DNA of 60,000 bases from Owenia fusiformis (lineage: Eukaryota > Annelida > Polychaeta > Sabellida > Oweniidae): assembly GCA_903813345.2 (NCBI GenBank), contig CAIIXF020000011.1, positions 34,280,166-34,340,165 on the forward strand, written 5' to 3'. The notes beneath the pieces were generated by a model, which saw nothing but the letters and a program-made list of their open reading frames with translations, ran no database searches and had not been told where the DNA came from. The translations under genes were made by a program, and so were the position numbers. Below are positions 50,890 to 60,000 of the stretch, piece by piece. The first letter of the stretch is position 1; every line of letters begins with the position of its first letter.

Positions 50890-53800
50890 ATGTTGTGGTA
50901 TATTTTCCTTGTACTCTATGCTACTTGTAGTATCGGTAAGTCAATTTGTTACATTGATTGTATGAATATCATCCATTTTGCACTGTTTGATAGAAACTAA
51001 CAAATACCTGTTCACAACTTCATCGTATAAGGTGCTGTTTGAAACTTGAGGAACAATATTAGAGAAATTAAAAGTCAAATTGTGTTTCTAAGAAAAGGAG
51101 AATGAGAAAGTCAAAACATTCATTTTTTGGATGAATTATTTAATAATTGCAATGAGTCAAGATTTGATTTAAAAGAAAGTCTTGAAAGAGCCTTGAAACT
51201 AAATATTATATAATTGAGCAAAACTCGTATAAATATTTCATTCAGATTAGGTATTTAAGGAAAACTGATATCTGATTTATCAAAATCCAAACTGCATGAT
51301 GACATGAGTTTCCCAGGCTTTTACTTCCATATATAACTGCTGAGGAGTTTAATTTGATATTTATTCAGATGTGATTTCATTTTTTAAGGTTGGAATATTT
51401 GATTTTAGAGACAGCCAATGGAGATTTCGTTACACCATGTAATTCAGGAGAGCCAAGAAATTGTGCTTGCAGCCTTGCAGACGCCTCGTTACCATGGGAA
51501 CCGGTTAGTGACGCCTGTTTCAAGGGATGTCTGCATAATGTAAGTAAATCTAGAATTTTGAATACCCAATGTGAAATTTGAAAATATTTCCCACCATTCA
51601 AATAGTATTTCGATTGGCTTCAATTGTTATTTGGCAAAAAGGAGGCATTTTGATATATGATGTTTGTTTCAGATTGACTATAATGAAATAACATGGCAAG
51701 AAGCTATGGAATTTTGCAGAAGTAAAGGCGGTGAGCTGGTAAGATGGAATAGTCAACAATGTTACGATGACATTGAAGGATGGCTAAACTGTCAAAGTAT
51801 GTGTCTATTCTAGCGTACATTTTCATGAATTAAGTGCGTACAACCTGTTGACAAAATACTTATTTCATCAGAACACCTCGGTATAAACAATGTTTCTCCT
51901 CCCATTGCCTCTATGTTAAAATAACCTTAATCCAAACGAGTTTGTCAGGTATCAGTGGCATTTGGACTACGTTTAGCAACGTTTTACAGTGTAGTACATC
52001 ATTTGTAAACAAATTGGAGTTGTCGGACCTGTAGTAAATATCTTTATTGATAGATTACAACGACAGTAAGAGATTCTGGAGCTCAGGTGGAGCTGACATT
52101 GAACTGGACCAAATAGGAAATGCCAAAACAAATAAAAAAAATTGGGCTGCTATCAGTAAGTTCATGTACAATAATATATTTGTGTTATTGAATTATTAGA
52201 ATCTGATACTAATACAATTGGTATATTTTCATAGGACATGCGCACTTTCAATGTTAAACATTACCATAGGCTAAAAAGCGATAGGAATAATTCTTAAATA
52301 ATCAATCTATATTCATTTGATTTTACACCTGCTGCCATCTTTATATCGGCCTAAAACCTATGCATATACAGTGTTCATATCTCTACTTTAAATCAAAATA
52401 CTGTATAAATCATGTAGGTTATCAAAACAGCTTTGCATTGGTACACACCATTTTCAGTTGATGGTCAGGTTAAATACTATGGTGCTGACCCTACTATGGG
52501 AGACGTCAGTGTCATCACTGTGGAGTCTGGAGAAGATAAGATCATCCTACATCATAAAAGCAATGGTGTCCTTGTCCCAGAGAATCAGCCACCACAGTCA
52601 AACAAGATGTATATCTGTCAGACTTTTTGTGGTAATTCACAATATATGCTTATTTGATTTGATAAAACATATTGATCTAAAACAAAAATCGGTATATGAG
52701 ACTTATCTCTGCACAGGTCTAATTTTTCTAACATAATAATTTGTGTTTTCTGAACTCTCTGCTATAATAAAGTTATACTGTTTTTGTAATGTACATTATA
52801 TGACTGATTAACTGTGCAGTACATGATGTCAATGTCAACTCACTATGTCATTAAGCGTTAACTAAAATATGTACTTTATATGTTACTTTAACTATTCAAA
52901 ATGTTCAATGATATTAAAGATTCAGAAAGAGATGTTGGTCCACCCCCTCCTCTGCCACCGCCCCCTGGTGGCGTAGCTGGAGATGACCCATTGCCACCCT
53001 CTGATTATCCAGGTATGTATTGCTTAATGTAACAGATCCTTTTTTGCTTATAACTTAATCTAAAGGGTAACAGTTTTGTCAAATTCAGAATTTAATTTGT
53101 TGTTCAGGTTTGCGATAGAAAAACCCCCTACCCAATGTATTGGCGGTATCTCACCCTACATGTTATCAATTAGACATAAAAAACTTATTTTACCCAAATG
53201 ATAACGAAACAATCCCACATATGCATTTATTTCAGTTGATTGTTCCCTCAATGTTTTACCTAATCCCATATGTGGTAATATCTATACGTATTGCTATGAT
53301 CAAAACTGTCATCTTTGTGATAAACATACAAACGCTGGGTGTGCCGACCCCCTCAAACCTATGTGTACCCTACAGAACGATGGGGACTTTGCGGGGCAGT
53401 ACCTTTGTGAGTAACAACAAATGGAAAAATGAACAAAGTTAAATGTCAAATTGTTGATTAAATTTTCCGGAATTTTATTTACATATATCGTGAGTTTTAT
53501 ATTGTTAAGACGTTAAAAGCATCGTTAGCTCAAATCCATATTAATCGTATCTAGCTAGACCTTTAACGTAACTCCATTCCTTAAAAACATGCCTGGAATA
53601 CAACACAAGAATGTGCATAGTGTACTATATTATTTATTACGGCTTTAGGTTCCCCAGGACATGTCCTTGAATGTGGCCCCGTTGTACCTGCTTCTTGCAC
53701 ATGTTATATGGTTTCCCCTTTTGCTCTATTTTCTCCAGGACCTATTCTAGAATGTCTCGTAGCACTTGCTTCTTGCACATGTACCATGTGTACTATGGGT

Positions 53801-56800
53801 TCCCCTTTGCTCTTAGGTTCTCCAGGACCTGTCCTAGAATGTCTCGTAGCACCTGCTACTTGCACATGTAATATGGCTTCCATTTTTGCTCTTAGGTTCT
53901 CCAGTACCTGTCCTAGAATGTCCCGTAGCACTTGCTTCTTGCAAATGTAATATTGTTTCCCCTTTTGCTCTTATTTTCTTCAGGACCTATTCTAGAATGT
54001 CCCATAGCACTGGCTTCTTTCACATGTAATATGACTTCCCTTTTTGCTCTTAGGTTCTCCAGGACTTGTCCTAGACTGTCTCGTAGCACTTGCTTCTTTC
54101 ACATGTAATATGGCTTCCCTTTTTGCTCTTAGGTTCTCCAGGACCTGTCCTAGAATGTCTCGTAGCACTTGCTTCTTGCACATGTAATATTGTTTCCCCT
54201 TTTGCTCTTATTATCTCCAGGACCTATTCTAGAATGTCTAGTAGCACTTGCTTCTTTCACATGTAATATGGCTTCCCTTTTTGCTCTTAGGTTCTCCAGG
54301 ACCTGTCCTAGAATGTCTCGTAGCACCTGCTACTTGCACATGTAATATGGCTTCCCTTTTTGCTCTTAGGTGCTCCAGGACCTGTCCTAGAATGTCCCGT
54401 TGCACCTGCTACTTGCACATGTAATATGGTTTCCCTCTTTGTTCTTAGGTTCTCCAGGACCTGTCCTAGAATGTCCCGTAGCACTTGCTACTTGCACTTG
54501 TAATAAGGTTTCCCTTTTTGCTCTTAGGTTCTTCAGGACCTGTTCTAGAATGTCTCGTAGCACTCGCTTCTTGCACATGTAATATGGCTTCCCTTTTTGC
54601 TCTTAGGTTCTCCAGGACCTGTCCTAGAATGTCTCGTAGCACCTGCTACTTGCACATGTAATATGGTTTCCCTTTTTGCTCCTTGGTTCTCAAGGACCTG
54701 TCCTAGAATGTCCCGTTGCACCTGCTACTTGCACTTGTAATATGGCTTCCCTTTTTGCTCTTAAGTTCTCCGGGACCTGTCCTAGAATGTCTCGTAGCAC
54801 CTGCTACTTGCACTTGTAATATGGTTTCCCTTTTTGCTCCTAGGTTCTTCAGTACCTGTCCTAGAATGTCCAGTTGCACCTGATACTTGCACTTCTAATA
54901 TGGTTTCCCTTTTTGCTATTAAGTTCTCCAGGACCTGTCCTAGAATGTCCCGTTGCACCTGCTACTTGCACTTGTAATATGGCTTCCCTTTTTGCTCTTA
55001 GGTTCTCCGGGACCTGTTCTAGAATGTCCCGATGCAACTTCTACTTGCACTTGTAATATGGTTTCCCTTTTGCTCTTAGGTTCTTCAGTACCTGTCCTAG
55101 AATGTCCCGTTGCACCTGATACTTGCACTTCTAATATGGTTTCCCTTTTTGCTATTAAGTTCTCCAGGACCTGTCCTAGAATGTCCCGTTGCACCTGCTT
55201 CTTTCACATGTAATAAGGCTTCCCTTTTTGCTCTTAGGTTCTCCAGGACCTGTCCTAGAATGTCTCGTAGTACCTGCTACTTGCACATGCAATATGGTTT
55301 CCCTTTTTGCTCTTAGGTTCTCCAGGACCTGTCCTAGAATGTCCCGTTGCACCTGCTACTTGCACTTGTAATATGGCTTCCCTTTTTGCTCTTAGGTTCG
55401 CCAAGACCTGTCCTAGAATGTCCCGTTGCACCTGCTACTTGCACTTGTAATATGGCTTCCCTTTTTGCTCTTAGGTTCTCAAGGACCTGTCTTAGAATGT
55501 CCCGTTGCACCTGCTACTTGCACTTGTAATATGGCTTCCTTTTTTGCTCTTAGGTTCTCAAGGACCTGTCCTAGAATGTCCCGTTGCACCTGTTACTTGC
55601 ACTTGTAATATGGCTTCCCTTTTTGCTCTTAGGTTCTTCAGGACCTGTCCTAGAATGTCCCGTTGCACCTGCTTCTTGCACATGTATTTATGGCTTCCCT
55701 TTTTGATCCTAGGTTCTTCAGGACCTGTCCTAGAATGTCCCGTTGCACCTGCTACTTGCACTTGTAATATGGTCTCCCTGACCACAGGACTCAACTGGGA
55801 TCCTATAAGTGACTTCTGCTTTGAAGGATGTATGATGAAGGTAATGTTTCCTTTAATGAATATCTCTTGTCTCTCTAACCTTTCTCTCTAAAGAATACAC
55901 CCGTTCTCATCTTATTAAAGGGCCAACAAAGACTGAGACAAATCGAGAGTAATTTTCCTTTAACTTACGGTAAATTACAATTTAACAATATATTTGTTCA
56001 CAACATCCATGTCACACGCTCTTGAAACGGACACAACGAGTTGAGTTGGATTGTAGATTTCTGCTTGTTTTAATGAATCTGTAAGATTATTTTAGGTTTT
56101 AGGTTTAGCAGAGTTGTAAAATTTTCAAGTGAAACCCATCCGATCCCCGACACTCATTTTTTTGTTTTACGGGCGTGTTTGACCTTTTTTACAAACGTCC
56201 AACAGTCCTGACTTTATTTTGTGACAATCCTTTGAGAGTTATATAAGTTCTCCTTAATGATTTCATTATCATTGTTATGCTTTTTGAAACGATCGTCTTG
56301 AAGAATGCACGCTCAAGTCTTTTCTGTATAAACTCTTGAGAAAAAAATCAAAAATGAATAGACACCTGTCCTTGTATTGGGATACAATTAACCAGCAGAG
56401 TCTCCTTTTTATTCTACATTGAAGCGAGGGGTTATCTGCATTGACCCTTCCTTATTCATAGATTGAAAGTACTCACGCAACATGGGACGAAGCATTTGAT
56501 AGCTGCTTGACAATGGGGGGTAATCTCGTTAGATGGAACAGCCAGGAGTGTTTCCATGACATTCAAAGTTGGCTGAGGTGTCAAGGTGAGCTGCCCTACA
56601 TACAACAGTAATACTCATGTATGTACTAAAATTAGAACATATTCCTAAAACACATGTAAGTTATTTTGATTTTAGAAAAATACAGCGGGAAACTGGATGA
56701 TTTGTATGTAGATTTACAAGAAAATAATTTTAGACAGTACCAATATCTTTTAAAATGGTTTAATTAAATCAAAACATTTTTCTTAAGACTTGTATATTCT

Positions 56801-59800
56801 CTTATAATCTTGACCTGTTTAAGCCTTAATTTTTGAGAGATGGGAGTTTTGACAATTTTGACAAAAATTCCGAATCTCGATTTTTGCTATTTTTTGTTAT
56901 CGCTGAATTTTCTTTGGATTAGACTATGTACAGAGTGACACAAAATGCACTCCATGAATAAATCACAAATGCAAAGATACTCTTGTGTCCGTCTCCTTTT
57001 ATCACTTGCGCCCACGCATTTATTATGTTGAGATGATACTTATGTAAAAGTGATACCTCATTATTCTCAAAAGGGTACAATGACAGCAGGCGGTTCTGGA
57101 GTGCTGGTGGCTTCAATATGACATTGGACAGTGAAGGAAATTTCCAAGCTAAAGACAAATACTGGAAGGCGATGAGTAAGTTAACTGAATTGAACTGAAC
57201 TAATTAGGCACGCCATTAGGCCTAAATATGTCACCAAAATAAGCCCGTCTAATTTTTTCCTTTCGTTTGGGTAAAAGAAACAAGCCTGGTCAAAAGTCCC
57301 TTTTCAATCAATTCCCATTAACACACTACCCTACCACGTGACCACGTTTAAAAGGGAAACAGGGTACAGCTTAGTTGCAAATGGAGGACGTGGGTTTAAT
57401 TCCATATTTCTGAACGTAAAATACATTTTACATATATTTCTAGTGTTCTACCAGACATAGAATTGATTCATCAAGGAGTGTGTAGAATATTGTTGGCAAA
57501 AAAACACTATAGGCAAAGATAGATAATAGTGGGCGCAGTGAAGCAAAACCAAATGCAATACACGATACATTTCAGTAAATCTATCAACGTACAGGGAGCA
57601 TGTAAGTGTCCCTTCGAAAATGTTACATTGATATGTAACAAAAAAACCCAGTTAACTGTTGTTTAAACTGCGTGTCATCGTGTTATAGGTGGATACGTTT
57701 TCTAGTATGTTAGTCAACTGTGTTGATATTTAATTTCGTTATTTTATTTCAATTTGATACCCTAGTAACACGTATAATCTAGCGTTCTTGTTAATTTAAT
57801 GACTAAAATGCATACGACTTGAAAGCCCGTGTCTAAATCTACAAAATGATGTTTACTTTATTTGGATTAAATAACAATTGATGACACCTCAAAGCATCAA
57901 CAGGCGGCCTTTTTAGCATTACTTCCACTGTTTGCAACGTAAATGTACATGAGGTCGGGACATAGTATGTCTGTATAATCAGCTTACTTTCTCGCTCCCT
58001 GTACTATTGAACAATTTACATTCCTTGTACCCTGTATTGATCAACTTTTGCAGCTGTGTACCGTGTACTATGACATATCAAATATTTTAAAATTTAAAAC
58101 GATATTATTTACATTATTTCTTCAACTATCATATAACTTGGAACATGGACTTCACTATTGCACCACTGAAGTGTAGCGAATAGCAACATTGACTCACTCC
58201 GAGCACCAAACGTATTAACCTTTTGACTAAGCAGTCGATATACTCAAAAGCGACATGTTTGAAAGCCAAAAGATTCGCGCATGCGCGATCGAGGTAGGGT
58301 AGTGTATTAATGAATAGCTAAACTGTAGAGCCATGGAGGTAGTATATTTGTTGGAATAGCAGCAATAAATAGAAATTTAAAAAACAAGTCAATGATTCCT
58401 TTACAATCCATTATTCCAATAAAAACAGAGATATTTGGTTGGATATAGAAGAACCATTCGAAATGGAGAAATGTCCAAAACTCATTAGAATGGTGAAGTG
58501 AGATCCACAAAATTATTGCCAATTTGCCTTAAAATTCAAAGCGTTATGATGAAATAAAGTCAGAACTTCTGGCCCTTAAACATTGTTTTACTTCTAGTAT
58601 TGATCTTTGTTGTTGTACCTTAAGGTTATAATATCAGAACTTTTGTTTTAGTCAAACAGAATGTAGGCTTCTATAAAACACTTTCCATGGGAAACGTAGT
58701 GCTCGAGGTACATAACGCGACAGCTGACAAGGTGGTGTTGCATTTCAAGGGCAATCAGAATCTTCACATAGCCAACCAACCCCCGAATGCCAATCTCATG
58801 TATATCTGTATGGCCCCGTGTGGTGAGTACAAGAAAAGTCTTGCAACAAACCTCTGCCCAATTATTTATTTCCTACATTGCGTGGATGGGGGAGGATTGC
58901 TACATACATATTTGCCTCGGAGAAAACCAGTTCGTTATATTCAAATGAAGTATGTAAAATTATATGTGCACAGACCAAAAAGGTACAAACAAAGACTGAG
59001 TTAAACTGGTCACATGTAAATAAATCCCCACCATCCAAAAAGAGGATCCAACAGTGTTAAATACCCCAACCAACTGAAACGCTAAATATAAAATTTCACT
59101 TCACTTTTGTGCAATTCCTAGAAAACATTGATTGAAGCATAAATACATTGCAACTTTTGAGTAAAATATAAGCTTTTTGAATTAATAATTTGGATCATTT
59201 GATGTTATTTTATTTCAGACCCAGTTGGCCCCCCACCTCCACCACCGCCCCCACCCCCAGGCGGTGGTGGCAATGACCCTCCACAGCTACCTCCAGGTAA
59301 TTATTAATTATTAATCTATTTGAATAATCTGTATGAGGCACAGGAATACGTTTTCTTAAGTGTACACGTATATCTGGTCATTGAAAGTAAAACGAGAATT
59401 ACTCTTTTTCCTTCATCGGGAAAACTGAACTTTTCCGACGCTTTATAAAGAACATTTGTTTTCGGCAATTGACACTTAAATTCAATGACATTTGTAAATT
59501 ACTAACTGAGAAATTAGAGATTTTAGATGACATGATGGCCTTCTCTTACTCCAACAGACCTTCTTATCATGTTGCCCTGCACCATTATCCAGCAAATACC
59601 AGCAAGCCCCTTTTTGTCCGAATAATACATATTTTCAAACTTTGCGCGGGGTCTTTAAATTGGCTTTCAAATGACCAAATTTCTAGAATATTCCTTCATC
59701 ACTCACAGAGATGTTTCATGTTCGTTTCTCGGTATGATTTTTGAGGACATCCTAAATATACAAATAAGAAGATGTGAGTAATTGGGTATTCACCAAAGTA

Positions 59801-60000
59801 TACAACCTAGCCGTTTACGACATCATATTAACATTAACGGCGTTATGTTGATTTTCATGAAAATCTATTGACATTCATAACATTCATGGACATTGCTTCA
59901 AATTGCATCGATGTGATTTTAGTTGACTGTAGTATCATTCCGAATTGTCCAACCCATGCCCCATATTGCTATGAGGGTACCTGTCATGTATGCAACGTCA
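50890..60000 (+). CDS. Secreted tandem C-type-lectin-like protein (partial, runs off right edge)
   Basis: Exons by GT-AG and phase: 50890-50935, 51409-51539, 51673-51796, 52054-52155, 52458-52631, 52920-53012, 55713-55840, 56462-56585, 57074-57175, 58652-58822, 59219-59296, 59923->60000; about 450 residues are visible. Exon 1 encodes a signal peptide (MLWYIFLVLYATCSIG). Two modules follow with matching exon sizes (131/128, 124/124, 102/102, 174/171 nt). Each has a Cys-rich start with W(E/D)P(V/I)SDxCFxGC, then TW(Q/D)EA, GG(E/N)LVRWNSQ(Q/E)C, (S/R)RFWS(S/A)GG and MYIC(Q/M)xxC, a divergent C-type-lectin fold. Classic Ca/sugar motifs (EPN, QPD, WND) are not seen. Pro/Gly linkers (PPPPLPPPPGG; P9 then GGGG) follow each module. 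A third Cys-rich segment (CPTHAPYCYEGTCHVC) begins at the edge. Ligand unknown; extracellular recognition is inferred. Confidence 0.85.
51409..52631 (+). other. First lectin-like module (exons 2-5)
   Basis: Encodes about 177 residues: Cys-rich lead CNSGEPRNCACSLADASLPW, the helix segment EITWQEAMEFCRSKGG, loop NYNDSKRFWSSGGAD and terminal KMYICQTFCG. The spacing of Trp-Glu-Ala, Cys and the final YIC matches the long-form C-type lectin fold. Confidence 0.8.
53649..55712 (+). repeat. ~79-bp tandem array duplicating a 3' splice site and exon start
   Basis: About 26 head-to-tail units in intron 6, immediately before exon 7 (55713), whose first ~65 bp are the final copy. A unit reads TTTTTGCTCTTAG|GTTCTCCAGGACCTG, then CCTAGAATGTCCCGTTGCAC, CTGCTACTTGCACTTGTAAT and ATGGCTTCCC. 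Most units keep the pyrimidine tract plus AG; those starting near 53730, 53975 and 54212 have lost it. Units differ by substitutions and rare indels (81 and 87 bp at the left end). The 79-bp period is not a multiple of three, so reading past a unit meets a stop in the next. Open frames of ~60 codons on both strands inside it are by-products. Confidence 0.93.
55713..58822 (+). other. Second lectin-like module (exons 7-10)
   Basis: Repeats the first module exon by exon: NWDPISDFCFEGC, HATWDEAFDSCLTMGGNLVR, GYNDSRRFWSAGGF, and LMYICMAPCG, with the same intron phases. This is direct evidence of an internal gene duplication. The exon 7 N-terminal part (VLECPVAPATCTCN) is the sequence amplified in the upstream array. 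Confidence 0.82.
57176..58651 (+). other. Intron 9 of the lectin gene with inverted words
   Basis: A 1.5-kb intron. TTAATACACTACCCTAC-type sequence occurs in both orientations (TTAACACACTACCCTACC near 57318 and GGTAGGGTAGTGTATTAA near 58293), suggesting terminal inverted repeats of a ~1-kb insertion (about 57300-58310) that includes GGGAGC words at both sides (57595 and 58008). No coding exon in it. Confidence 0.5.

Noticed and set aside
53649-55712. CRISPR array
   Set aside because: Units are contiguous near-identical repeats without unique spacers, in a eukaryotic intron.
53671-55794. Numerous ~60-130 codon frames on both strands
   Set aside because: By-products of the 79-bp tandem array in shifted frames; only the last unit is exonic.
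58687-59004. 105-codon frame starting MGNVVLEVHN
   Set aside because: Its first part is exon 10 of the lectin gene; the rest reads into the intron past the GTGAGT donor at 58823.

Overview
This is eukaryotic nuclear DNA. It is AT-rich and intron-bearing, with GT-AG splice sites, many palindromic transposon remnants and non-LTR retrotransposons. The gene content (Inscuteable, ornithine decarboxylase, alanine-glyoxylate aminotransferase and a tandem C-type-lectin-like gene) points to a bilaterian invertebrate. A mollusc or other lophotrochozoan is my guess, partly from the frequent ACATGTA-type words, but the sequence does not prove it.

Layout. 0-10.4 kb: gene-free and repeat-rich. It holds degenerate direct repeats ending in a GGAC microsatellite, TA-flanked MITEs, two families that recur in inverted orientation about 30 kb away, and a nested stack in which a TTAA-flanked hairpin MITE sits inside a hAT-like MITE next to a 5'-truncated RNase-H-bearing LINE. 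10.7-17.5 kb (+): a complete 13-exon Inscuteable (INSC) gene encoding 572 aa. 17.5-29.4 kb: intergenic, dominated by a 4.9 kb non-LTR element (minus strand, intact endonuclease/reverse transcriptase ORF, 31-bp target-site duplication). 29.57-32.16 kb (-): ornithine decarboxylase, two coding exons, 488 aa. 32.2-41.9 kb: intergenic, with Harbinger-like and hAT-like MITEs, a LINE tail and a 1.65 kb TIR element. 41.9-47.9 kb (-): AGXT-type aminotransferase, 8 exons, 415 aa, with a 1 kb fold-back element in its last intron. 50.9-60.0 kb (+): a secreted protein built of repeated divergent C-type-lectin-like modules joined by proline/glycine linkers; it runs off the right edge.

The four host genes have no shared pathway: spindle orientation, polyamine synthesis, glyoxylate/amino-acid metabolism and probably extracellular recognition. 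The strongest candidate for something undescribed is inside the lectin gene. The intron before its second module holds about 26 copies of a ~79-bp unit that copies the 3' splice site and first ~50 nt of the following exon. The unit shows higher-order triplets, and its potential 51-nt mini-exon is phase-preserving. All exon models are read by eye from splice signals, frame and family resemblance; no transcript or database evidence was available.
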